Of a stretch of 64,000 nucleotides of DNA, positions 17,860 to 26,589 are shown piece by piece; position 1 is the stretch's first letter, and each line of letters opens with the position of its first letter. A program made the translations under genes and the position numbers. Under the pieces are notes generated by a model. The model was not told the origin of the DNA. It made no database searches and saw only the letters and a program-made list of their open reading frames with translations. Origin of the DNA: UBA4732 sp963823075 (lineage in GTDB: Bacteria > Planctomycetota > Planctomycetia > Gemmatales > Gemmataceae); NCBI GenBank assembly GCA_963823075.1, contig CAWGKE010000023.1:1550001-1614000 (forward strand). The letters are read 5' to 3'.

Positions 17860-18807
17860 ATGCCGTTGTCGCTCACCTGCGACTGTGGGGCGCGTTTCGA
17901 GGTGGACGACGCGCTGGCCGGCCAGAACGTCAGCTGTCCCGAGTGCCAGGCCGCCCTCAAGGCCCCCGCCGCCCGCCGGCCGGTCCAGCGCACCAGCAAC
18001 CTCGCCCTGGCCAGCTTTCTCCTCGCCATCGTCGGCGCCTTCACCGTCGTCGGCACCGTCGCCGCCGTCGTCCTCGGCCTCCTCGGCGCCGCCGCCATCC
18101 TGCGCGACCGCGAGCGGTTGGGCGGCCTCGGCTTCGCTGTCACCGGCATCGTGCTAGGCGCCGCCTTCACCGCGCTGACCCTTTTCAGTCTCAGTCGGAT
18201 CGAGTTCCTCGGCGGCGCTCTGCGGCGCGGCCAGATGGTCGGCCAGCTCGACAAGAAAGTCGATCCGAACAAGGACGTGGAGATCAGCGAGAGCGGCTTC
18301 CGCATCACCAAGCCGATGACTTGGTGGCGCGCCAACAAAGATTTCTCGTTCCTCCCGGCCGAGCCGCTGCTGCGGGACGACGCGCTTTTGCTGCTGGTGC
18401 AGCCGGACATGGGCGCCTTCGTGGACGTGGAGGTCGAACCCGCGGCCGACGTGGGCGCCATCGACGATTACATCCTCAACCGCATCAAGCCCGACACGGT
18501 CCACGACAACGAGAGCGCGAAACCGCGCGACGGAGATGCGGAGAACCTGGCGCAGATCCAGGAGCGCAAGATCCTCTCCAGCCGCGACCTGCCCGGCGGC
18601 GACGGCGTTCGGGAAGCCCACGAGCTGACGGTGAAGATCAAGCTCGACAACAAGGCGTGGACCATGCTGGTCCGCACCTACCGAACCGGCCGCCAACTGT
18701 TCATCGTCCGCGGCTTCATGGAAACGCGGACGTATGAACACATGCAGGGCGCCAAGGATGCGCTGCTCAAGGCCCTGGACTCGTTCAAGGCGGCGCCGGG
18801 TTCCTGA
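17860..18807 (+). CDS. Zinc-ribbon membrane protein
   Basis: This 315-residue protein has an N-terminal zinc-ribbon (LTCDCGARFEVDD ... VSCPECQAAL, CxC and CxxC), then two transmembrane helices at about residues 45-110 (LALASFLLAIVGAFTVVG and GFAVTGIVLGAAFTALTL, a DUF4190-like hairpin), then a long soluble C-terminal domain (FRITKPMTWWRANKDFSF, VDVEVEPAADVGAIDDYILN). The order is typical of planctomycete proteins of unknown role. ATG 17860 gives the normal start of this ribbon. The next gene, 20 bases downstream, is another small zinc-binding membrane protein, so they look like one operon leading into DUF4129. Confidence 0.8.
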   Translation: MPLSLTCDCGARFEVDDALAGQNVSCPECQAALKAPAARRPVQRTSNLALASFLLAIVGAFTVVGTVAAVVLGLLGAAAILRDRERLGGLGFAVTGIVLGAAFTALTLFSLSRIEFLGGALRRGQMVGQLDKKVDPNKDVEISESGFRITKPMTWWRANKDFSFLPAEPLLRDDALLLLVQPDMGAFVDVEVEPAADVGAIDDYILNRIKPDTVHDNESAKPRDGDAENLAQIQERKILSSRDLPGGDGVREAHELTVKIKLDNKAWTMLVRTYRTGRQLFIVRGFMETRTYEHMQGAKDALLKALDSFKAAPGS

Positions 18808-18827
18808 CCGGCCGGAGGCGACGGCCC

Positions 18828-19089
18828 GTGCATGCCTGCTTCTACCACGAGGACCGTGCCGCCGTCGGCATCTGCATGCGCTGCCGGCGACCTATCTGCG
18901 CGGCCTGCACCACGCGGCTGGACGGCGTCAACCACTGCCACCAGTGCCTGAAGGAGCTGGGCCGGCGCGGCCGAGCCGCGCGCCGCCGCTGGCTCCAGCT
19001 TTGCGACGGCTTTGGTTCTGCTGCTGGTGGGCGCCTTCTGTCTGTTCCTGGAGTGCCTGTTCCTGGTGGAGGGGCGGTTGGCGCCTTGA
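18828..19089 (+). CDS. Small B-box-like zinc protein with C-terminal TM helix, frameshifted
   Basis: The N-terminal 45 residues (HACFYHEDRAAVGICMRCRR, ICAACTTRL, HCHQCLKELG) have the Cys/His spacing of the B-box-type zinc finger seen before rhomboid or DUF4190 membrane domains. GTG 18828 is the only plausible start. The frame breaks near 19000. One base restores FATALVLLLVGAFCLFLE, a clear transmembrane helix, ending in VEGRLAP and TGA at 19087-19089. About 86 residues. It sits between the zinc-ribbon protein and DUF4129 in the same orientation. Confidence 0.7.
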
Positions 19090-19095
19090 AAGAAG

Positions 19096-19133
19096 ATTAG
19101 TCCTATAGGACCTATAGGTCCTATAGGACTAAT
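19096..19133. repeat. Perfect 38-bp palindrome built from CCTATAGG units
   Basis: The sequence is perfectly self-complementary over 38 bases, with TTAG and CTAA near its outer ends and three overlapping copies of the core TCCTATAGGA/CCTATAGG. A related palindrome with the same GTCCTATAGGAC core is at 60938-60983. It lies six bases after the end of the small zinc-protein gene and 18 bases before the DUF4129 start, so it can fold as a hairpin in that mRNA. Confidence 0.85.
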
Positions 19134-19151
19134 TCCCTTAAGGAGTCTCTC

Positions 19152-21115
19152 ATGTCGGCGGAAGGCGCGGCGGTCGTCGGGCCGCGGACCACGGGCGAGC
19201 TGCTCGACGACGCCTGGCGGCTGTACATCGCGGACGCCCCGGCCCTCCTTCTGCTCAGCGGCGCCTTCCTCGCCCCCGCCTTCGGCGCCCTCGTCCTCTT
19301 GGCCGGGCTGCCCGCGCCGGCCAACCCCGCCCTGCGTCTGCTGCCGCCGCTTTTGCCGTTGGCCCTGCTCGTCCTGACCGGCATCGGTTCCGGGGCGTGT
19401 CAGGAATGGCTCCGCGCCCGAGCCGAGAGGCGGAAGCCGACCCCCGCCGGCTGCCTCGCCGCCGCTTTCCGCCGCGGACTGCCGCACGCCGCCGCCCGCG
19501 CCCTCGCCCTGGTCGGCCCGCTGCTGGGGCTGGGCGTCTGGCTGTCCACCGTTTCCCTCACGGAAAAGCCCGGCGGTACGGCCGATCCAGGGTTGCTCCT
19601 GTGGCGCCTCCTCATCACCGCCGTGGCGTGCCTGCCCGGCCTGCTGCTCTGGCCGTTCACCGCGACGATTCACGCCTTTTTGGCATCCGGGAAGAATCGT
19701 TCTCTGACCGACCTCGGCCCGTACTTCCGCCAGGCCGGCGCCGACACGGGCAAGGGCGGCGTTGTGACGCTGACCCGCGCGGCCATGCTGCTGCTGGTCG
19801 TCGTCAACCTGGTCCTGCTGGTCGAGATCGGCCTGTGGGTGCTGGACGGGATCGCGGGGCTGGACGCCGCCTTCGTCGGTCTGCAACTATCGATCGCCAA
19901 CCCGGTCTACGACCTGGCGCTGGTCCTCTTCGCCTGGCTGCTGCTGGCCCCGTTCTTCGAGGCGTCCAACTTCCTCTGGCACGTGGACGCCCGCAGTCGC
20001 CACGAGGGGCTGGACCTGCAAGTGCGCGTGCAGCGCGTCTTTCCCACGGCGGAGCGCCAGCGCGTCGGGGCGCTGGCCGTGCTGGTCGGTCTCCTCTGCC
20101 TGGCGGCCCCGGCCCGCGCCGACACGACCTACGACGCCGTCCACGCCGCCCGTCAGGACGTGCAGGCCGTCCGCCAGAAGGCCGGCGAACAGAACCCGTA
20201 CCGCGGCGGCCTCTGGCAGGACGCGCTGGATCAGACGGCCGACCGCCTAGAGCGGGCGGGCGGCCGCCAACGGTTCGCCTGGTTCCGCAAGGCGATCGAC
20301 GGCTTCGCCGACCGCGCCAAGGACGACGCCCTCCGGGTGCTGGACGGCCTGGACGAGCGCCTTGCCCTCCTGGAGGAGGCGCTGCCGCACGGCGACGCGA
20401 ACCGGCAGACGGCGCCGAGCGACGATTTCAAGAAGCTGTTGCAGCAGTCGGGCGGCCGGCGGCCCGCCGTGCAGCCCGAGGACGACACGGACCAGAAGAA
20501 GCCCGACGACGACAAAGAAAAGAAGAAGGACGACGACGAGAAGGACAAGAACAAGGACGACCCGGACAACCCGCACGGCCACCCGGCGCTGATGGGTCCG
20601 GGGGCGGTCCCCGGCTGCGGCCAGGTCGGGCTGGTGCTGGCGGCCGGGCTGGCGTTGGCCGTGCTGCTGGTCGGCGTGGTGATGTTCATCGCCGGCGCAA
20701 GAAGGGACCGCCGTCTTCCCGGAAGCCGATGGTCCCCGCGAAATCCATCCAGCACACGACCGAGCGCCGCGATCCGCTGCCGATCGAGCGTCCCGCCGCC
20801 GAGTGGCAGCGCGAGGCCGACGCGCTGGCCGGCAAGGGGGAACATCTGGAGGCGGTACGGGCGCTCTACCTGGCGGTGCTGTCGCTGCTGCACGGGCGGC
20901 AGCTGCTGCGCTTCGAGCCGACGCGGACCAACGGCGAATACATCCAGCAGGTGCGTCTGGCGCCGCAGGCCCCGCCCGCCCTGCACGCCGTCTTTGAGGA
21001 GTTTACCCGCCTGTTTGAGAGGAAATGGTACGGCGACCGCGCCTGCGAGGCGGCGGAGTACGGGGCCGCCCGGAAGTTGGCGGAGGAGGTTCAGGCGGTG
21101 GTGCGGGAAATGTAG
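19152..21115 (+). CDS. DUF4129 domain membrane protein, frameshifted
   Basis: This protein is about 654 residues when repaired. The N-terminal half has five or six membrane helices (LLLLSGAFLAPAFGALVLLA, LLPLALLVLTGIG, LLLWRLLITAVACLPGLLLW, MLLLVVVNLVLLVEIGLWVL, LALVLFAWLLLAPFF). A periplasmic helical part follows, then an acidic/lysine run at 20480-20570 (DDDKEKKKDDDEKDKNKDD), another TM helix, and the DUF4129 cytoplasmic tail (HLEAVRALYLAVLSLLHGRQ, RTNGEYIQQVRL). The frame breaks near 20698, just after MFIAGA. ATG 19152 follows AAGGAG. It belongs to the MoxR/DUF4350 cluster, thought to act in envelope or protein assembly; the exact role is unknown. Confidence 0.8.
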
Positions 21116-21167
21116 GGGCGGGGGAAGCATGAATTGTTTCTGGTAGCATTCGGGGGGTGAGAATGCG

Positions 21168-21320
21168 GGTGCCATGCTTTCGCGGCCCTCCGGCGACTGC
21201 TTCTGTCCCGCGAGGCGTGCCGGGCCGCGAAAGCATGAGGTCGGCGACGACATGCTTTCGCGGCCCATACAGTCCAAGGACGCCCTGCTCCATCTCCGCG
21301 GGCCGCGAAAGCATGGCACC
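21168..21320. repeat. Double hairpin repeat, CATGCTTTCGCGGCC family
   Basis: Two consecutive hairpins with 16-base arms (CATGCTTTCGCGGCCC at 21173-21188 and 21251-21266; complements at 21222-21237 and 21300-21315). The outermost arms extend to GGGTGC/GCACCC, so the whole block can also fold as one cruciform. A third copy is at 53845-53910. It fills the gap between the DUF4129 and DUF4350 genes. Confidence 0.85.
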
Positions 21321-21403
21321 CAATAGCTTCCCCGAAACTCCAGAATCCGCGCACGCACTCGGTTCACGGCGCCGTCCCCGCCGCCGTTCCATAAAACACG
21401 CTC

Positions 21404-22694
21404 ATGTCGCGCCCCCTCACCTGGCTGCTGGTCGTGCTGCTGTTCGGCGTCTTCGCCGGCGCCGTGGCCTACGTCCTGCGCGAGCGCGCCGACGCCGGCA
21501 AGGGGATGCCGTCGTATTCGATCTACTCGCACGGCGCCCGCCGCGGCGCGGCCGAGGCCGCCTACGTCCTGCAGCAGGCCGGCTGGGCGCCGGTGGCCGT
21601 GACGCGCCCCATTCAATACACGAAGGCCCGCGGCCTGCTGATCCTCGTGCAGCCGCAGGAGGACGAGACGCCGGACGCGGAGGACCTGACCGGCGGCGTC
21701 AGCGACGAGGACGCGACGGCCATGCTGGCCTGGGTGGCGCGCGGCAATACCCTACTCGTGCTATCCAAAAAGGCGAACGGCATCCATCACGTCCTCGACG
21801 AGACGCCGACCGAGGACGCGACCACGGAGGCGCAGAAATTCGTCGAGGTGAAACTCGACCCCGAACTCGACCCGTCGTTCGGCTACCTGCGCGACATCCA
21901 CGCGCTGAGCGTCGGCAGCCGCAGCACGCTGCCGCCGCGGGCGGGGGCCTTGCCGCTGTGGTCGGTGGACGGCCGGCCGGGGGCGATGGTGCTGCGGCAC
22001 GGCCAGGGGCGCGTGATCCTGGTCGCGGACCCGTCGCTGGCGACGTACAACGGGTTGTGGGATGCGACGACCAGCCCGCCGACGCTGCGCGACGACAACG
22101 TCCTGTTCCTCGTCAACGCGGCGGCGATGAACGCCGAGGACGGCAAGGTCTATTTCGACGAGTATCACCACGGCTTCCAGTCCGGCGGCGGCTTCTGGGG
22201 CTATTTGCGCTATCACGGAGAGCATTTACTGCTCTTGCCGTTGTTCCTGGCGGTCGGGGCGGGGTTGTGGCTGTGGGCGGTGCGGCTGGGGCCGGCGACG
22301 CCGACGCCGCGGACCAGCGAAACCGACGCGGTCGATTACGCCTCGGCGCTGGCCCGGCTGTACCGCCAGGCCGGGCGCGCCGGCGGCTGGCGCGGACGCT
22401 GCGCGCGGCTTCCTGGGCGCCCTGACGGGGCAGCTGCGGCTGCGGCGCAACGCGCTGCCGGCCGAGGTGCTGTCGGCGTGGCGGCTGCACGACCCGGGGC
22501 CGTCCGGCGAGCGGCTGCAAGCGCTGCTGCGCGGCACAGCGGAGCTGCGCAAGGGCGACGTGACGGAAGCCCAGCTGCTGGACTGGTCGCAGCGGTTCGA
22601 CCAGTGGCAGCGGGAGATGGAGACGGTGGATCGCGGCCGGATGGGGTTGAAGGCGAAGAAAAGGGGTCAGGGGTCAGGGGTCAGGGGTCAGTAA
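21404..22694 (+). CDS. DUF4350 domain protein, frameshifted
   Basis: The N-terminal TM helix (LTWLLVVLLFGVFAGAVAYV) is followed by a periplasmic domain with the DUF4350 pattern: GARRGAAEAAYVLQQAGW, RGLLILVQPQ, AWVARGNTLLVLS, GRVILVADPSLATYNGLW and FDEYHHGF. A second TM (LLLLPLFLAVGAGLWLWAV) leads to a cytoplasmic tail. Two breaks (near 22375 and 22412) split the tail over three frames; repaired it reads FLGALTGQLRLRRNALPAEV and on to TELRKGDVTEAQLLDWSQRF. The last residues come from a GGGGTCAG repeat. DUF4350 proteins typically sit beside MoxR ATPases, as here. Confidence 0.82.
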
Positions 22695-22764
22695 GAAGAC
22701 GTGGACCCCTGAATCAGCCGCCTTTGCTGACGCCTGACCCCTGGCCCCTGACCCCTGGCCCCTT
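22661..22764. repeat. GGGGTCAG direct and inverted repeats
   Basis: Four head-to-tail copies of the heptamer GGGGTCA (22663-22690) are followed about 45 bases later by inverted copies (CTGACCCCTGGCCCCTGACC, 22734-22753 and on). The arms can form a long imperfect hairpin between the DUF4350 stop and the MoxR start. The repeat supplies the last codons and the stop of the DUF4350 gene. Confidence 0.8.
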
Positions 22765-22783
22765 TGCCTTGAGGACCATCGAC

Positions 22784-23821
<1,038 letters not shown>

Positions 23822-23978
23822 AGCTGGCGCTGGACGCGGTGATCGCGGCGCTGGGCGGCGTCCAGGCGTGGCACGCGGTGGACCATCGGCATGTGGCGCG
23901 GCACCCGCGGTATCCGCAGGGGGGCGGTTGTTTGTGTGAGTCGAGCCTGCGGCCGACGCGCCGCCGGAGGGAAGGCGC

Positions 23979-24719
23979 ATGCGTCAGGACAGGGACATGA
24001 GCGAGCCCGAATGGCTGGGCTGCGAGGACTCGACGAAGATGTTCGAGTTCCTCATCGCCCGGGCGCGTTCGAGGCGCTCCCCATTACCCCACCGGTCGTT
24101 CCGCCTGTTCGCGTGCGCCTGCTGCCGCCGCGTCTGGCGCCTGCTTGGCGATGAGCGGAGCCGGGCGGCCGTGGAAGCCAGCGAGCGGTTCGCCGACGGG
24201 CTGGCGAAGAGGAGTGAGTTGGACCGCGCTCATCGCGCCGCCGCAACGGTCGTGAAGGCCCTGAAGGATGCCGGGAAGGGCCAGAAGGCCGCCTACCCGG
24301 CGGCGAACATGGCCATGTTGGCGTCCACCGACGCCATCCACGATGTGGCAGGAGGCACGGCCGCAGAAGCCGAGGACTTGGCCGCGAGTATGGCTCCGAC
24401 GCCGTCGGCCTCCGCAAGGAAAGCGGCCCGCCTGGGCGAGTCGAAATGGCAGTGCGACCTGTTCCGCGACCTCTTCGGCAACCCATTTCGGCCGGCGTCC
24501 GCCGTGGAACAGCCCTGGCTCGCCTGGAACGACGGCGCGATCCTCAAGATGGCTCAGTCCCTCTACGACGCCCCCTCCTTCGACCGCCTGCCCATCCTCG
24601 CCGACGCCCTCGAAGACGCCGGCTGCACCGACGCCGACATCCTCTCCCACTGCCGCGGTTCGGGGCCGCATGTCCGCGGCTGCTGGGTCGTCGATTTGCT
24701 GCTGGGAAAGCACGGATGA
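23979..24719 (+). CDS. Conserved-looking hypothetical protein, 246 aa
   Basis: This is a soluble 246-residue protein with a Cys-rich N-terminal helix (FACACCRRVWRLLGDERS), a helical middle (ERFADGLAKRSELDRAHRAA) and a distinctive C-terminus (LFGNPFRP, RLPILADALEDAGC, HVRGCWVVDLLLGK). From memory this pattern is frequent in Gemmataceae genomes, but I know of no assigned function. ATG 23979 is preceded by GGAGGGAAG; a second ATG at 23997 is also possible. It is not obviously linked to the MoxR cluster: a 157-bp gap lies between them. Confidence 0.75.
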   Translation: MRQDRDMSEPEWLGCEDSTKMFEFLIARARSRRSPLPHRSFRLFACACCRRVWRLLGDERSRAAVEASERFADGLAKRSELDRAHRAAATVVKALKDAGKGQKAAYPAANMAMLASTDAIHDVAGGTAAEAEDLAASMAPTPSASARKAARLGESKWQCDLFRDLFGNPFRPASAVEQPWLAWNDGAILKMAQSLYDAPSFDRLPILADALEDAGCTDADILSHCRGSGPHVRGCWVVDLLLGKHG

Positions 24720-24792
24720 ACCCGAGAGGCTGCCGTAAGATATAGGCAGGCTCGGTTGTCCGTGGGCGCCGACGGGAAAAGGAGGAAGAGTC

Positions 24793-25026
24793 ATGCCGAA
24801 CATCACGCTTCAAGAGGCGCAGGCCCAGCTTTCGGACCTAATTCAGCGGCTGAATACCGGCGACGAAGTGGTGATAACCGAGAATGACAAGCCCGTGGCG
24901 AAGCTGGTCCGCCTCGACCCGAACAAGCAATGGCCGTGCAAGGCGGGTAGCGCCAAGGGCAAAATTCACTGGATGGCGCCCGACTTCGACGCCCCGCTCG
25001 AGGAGTTCAAGGAGTACATGGAGTGA
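24793..25026 (+). CDS. Phd/YefM family antitoxin
   Basis: This 77-residue protein starts MPNITLQEAQAQLSDLIQRL and contains GDEVVITENDKPVAKLVRL, the characteristic DNA-binding half of prevent-host-death antitoxins. The C-terminus (ALE-type FDAPLEEFKEYME) would wrap the toxin. AAAAGGAGGAAG sits before the ATG. Its stop overlaps the start of the PIN toxin by four bases (GTGA), so expression is coupled. Such antitoxins normally repress their own promoter. Confidence 0.9.
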   Translation: MPNITLQEAQAQLSDLIQRLNTGDEVVITENDKPVAKLVRLDPNKQWPCKAGSAKGKIHWMAPDFDAPLEEFKEYME

Positions 25027-25415
25027 GCGACCTCTTGGTCGATTCGCACGCTTTCCTGTGGTTCGTCTGGGACGACCCGAACCTGAGTGCGACCGCCAAG
25101 GCGCTGATCGAAGACCCGGCGAATCGGAAATTCGTCAGCGTGGCGAGCTGCTGGGAGATCGCGATCAAGGTCGGGCTGAGAAAGCTCAACCTCGGCGAAC
25201 CGGCCGCGACGTTTGTGCCGCGGGAACTGGCGGCGAACAAGATCGACCTGCTGGACATCGCGCTGGTCCATGCCACGTTCGTGGAGACCTTGCCGCACTA
25301 CCACAGGGATCCGTTCGACCGCCTCCTGGCCGCCCAGGCGATGCTTGAGAAGATGCGGCTGGTCAGCGCGGACGCTGTTTTCGACCAGTACGGCGTCATC
25401 CGATTGTGGCAGTGA
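25023..25415 (+). CDS. vapC: PIN domain toxin (VapC-like)
   Basis: This 130-residue PIN-domain RNase starts with GTG at 25023 inside the antitoxin's last codons. Acidic active-site residues are visible in LLVDSHAFLWFV (Asp), SCWEIAIK (Glu) and HRDPFDRLLAAQA (Asp/Asp). The protein would cleave RNA (commonly tRNA or mRNA) when the antitoxin is degraded. The DSHAFLW pattern places it in the VapC-like group often paired with Phd-type antitoxins. It converges with the interrupted D-aminoacylase gene, 27 bases away, just outside the integrated element. Confidence 0.9.
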   Translation: MSDLLVDSHAFLWFVWDDPNLSATAKALIEDPANRKFVSVASCWEIAIKVGLRKLNLGEPAATFVPRELAANKIDLLDIALVHATFVETLPHYHRDPFDRLLAAQAMLEKMRLVSADAVFDQYGVIRLWQ

Positions 25416-25442
25416 GTGCTGACGGAGAAAGCGTACCATTCT

Positions 25443-25859
25443 TCACATTCCATGCCGCAGCGCCCGCCCCGGCCGTTCGCCCGTATGCTTACCGCCGTCA
25501 ATGACCAGCTTGCCGTTGACGACGACGTACACCACGCCCGCGCTGTACTGGAACGGCTCCGAATACGTGGCCTTGTCGGCGATACGTTCCGGGTCGAACA
25601 CCGTCACGTCGGCGTAGTTCCCCGGACGGAGCAGGCCGCGATCCGTGAGGCCGAGCTTGGTCGCGCTCAGCGAGGTCATCTTGCGCACGGCGTCCTCCAG
25701 CCGCAGCAGGCCGAGGTCGCGGACGTAGACGCCCAGCACCCGCGGGAAAGTGCCGAAGCTGCGCGGGTGCGGGTTGCCGCGGCGCAGCGGCCCTTCCGTC
25801 GCCAGCGCCAGGCCGTCCGAGCCGATCGAGCACCACGGCTGCACCAGCGCCAGGTTCAT
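25443..25859 (-). pseudogene. D-aminoacylase, C-terminal part split by the integrated element
   Basis: The last 138 codons of an N-acyl-D-amino-acid deacylase: MNLALVQPWCSIGSDGLALA, then TGRVLGVYVRDLGLL-like sequence, KMTSLSATKLGLTDRGLL, GNYADVTVFDPERI and VVVNGKLVIDGGKHTGERPG. The 5' part lies at 41670-42940. Joining both at the shared 8 bases AGGTTCAT keeps the frame exactly (ATG-AAC-CT in both) and gives a 559-residue protein. In the present state this half has no promoter of its own. Confidence 0.9.
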
Positions 25860-25882
25860 TCCGTTGACAATTAGGTGTGGTG
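25852..25882. other. attL of the integrated element
   Basis: Core AGGTTCAT (25852-25859) joins the host D-aminoacylase codons on the left to element DNA on the right. The element-side arm contains TTGACA (25864-25869) and GTGGTG (25877-25882), which mirror TGTCAA and CACCAC at attR. Crossover would be at a dinucleotide inside the core, as for serine integrases. Confidence 0.8.
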
Positions 25883-26182
25883 TTCAGGCCGGTTCGCTTC
25901 GGCCGCTTCCACAACTTTCTTGGCCTTCTCGTAGGTCTTGCCGGACATGCCGACGGCGCTGGCCACGCGGTCGCGGGCGCGGCCGGTGGACACTTCGGGC
26001 AATTTACCCGAAGTGTTTTTCGATTTGCCGGGGGCCGTGTCGCCGTGTTCCCGTTGCCGCGCCTTCGCCTTGGGCTTCTCCAGCGCCTCCAGCTCCTTGC
26101 CGATCGCCGCGGCCCCGCCGTGCCCCCGTGGCGCTCTCCCCCGCCCGAACCGACCCGAACGCCGTTCACACCCCGTCCACAC
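25871..26182 (-). CDS. Hypothetical protein with ParB/HTH-like tail, 103 aa
   Basis: This is the last gene of the element; its stop lies 12 bases inside attL. The basic Gly/Arg-rich N-terminus leads into IGKELEALEKPKAKARQREH and ends VASAVGMSGKTYEKAKKVVE. The latter resembles the HTH-proximal region of ParB-like and phage replication proteins common in planctomycetes. The nuclease or ParB core is absent, so it may be a truncated relative. ATG at 26180-26182 overlaps the preceding gene's end by 17 bases. Confidence 0.55.
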   Translation of the reverse strand: MWTGCERRSGRFGRGRAPRGHGGAAAIGKELEALEKPKAKARQREHGDTAPGKSKNTSGKLPEVSTGRARDRVASAVGMSGKTYEKAKKVVEAAEANRPEHHT

Positions 26183-26585
26183 CGTCCGCGGGCAGCATCG
26201 CGGCCGCCCTCTTGACGGCGGCCCGCCAGCCCCGCGACAACTCCCACCCGCTCGCCCCGCCGCACGCGCGGAAGATCTTGCTCACCAAGCCCGGTGCGGC
26301 CGTGGGGAGCGGCGACGCCAACCGGGGCATGTACTGGAGAAAGTCGGCGTCGGAAAACACCCACACGCTGCCGTCGGGGGCGGGGATGGCCAGCCACTCC
26401 GCCCCCCGTTCGATCAGCGCGGCTTTCGCAAGCAGCTGCCAGGAGTCGTCGGCGACGATTACCATCCCGAATATCAGCCGGGGGTGATGACGCAGCACTT
26501 CGCAGAGGTGTTCGATCTCCCAGGCGGTCAAGGGCGGGGCAGCCACGGGGGCGGCGTGGCCTGCGTTGACGTTGCGAGAATTCAC
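26166..26585 (-). CDS. Hypothetical element protein, 139 aa
   Basis: This 139-residue protein contains LTAWEIEHLCEVLRHHPRLI, a predicted amphipathic helix, and WVFSDADFLQYMPRLASPLP. I do not recognise it. The start is GTG at 26583-26585, supported by AAGGGG about ten bases upstream, which overlaps the stop of the tape-measure gene. The tight coupling suggests it belongs to the same structural or morphogenesis module, perhaps as a tail-associated protein; that is inference from position. Confidence 0.6.
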   Translation of the reverse strand: MNSRNVNAGHAAPVAAPPLTAWEIEHLCEVLRHHPRLIFGMVIVADDSWQLLAKAALIERGAEWLAIPAPDGSVWVFSDADFLQYMPRLASPLPTAAPGLVSKIFRACGGASGWELSRGWRAAVKRAAAMLPADGVDGV

Positions 26586-26589
26586 GGCG

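Noticed and set aside
23822..23978. Search for the DUF58 gene that usually follows MoxR
   Set aside because: Translation in all frames gives no DUF58-like sequence and the region is only 157 bases.
25023..25415. Phd/PIN pair considered as cargo of the integrated element
   Set aside because: It lies outside attL on the host side, separated by the C-terminal part of the split host gene.
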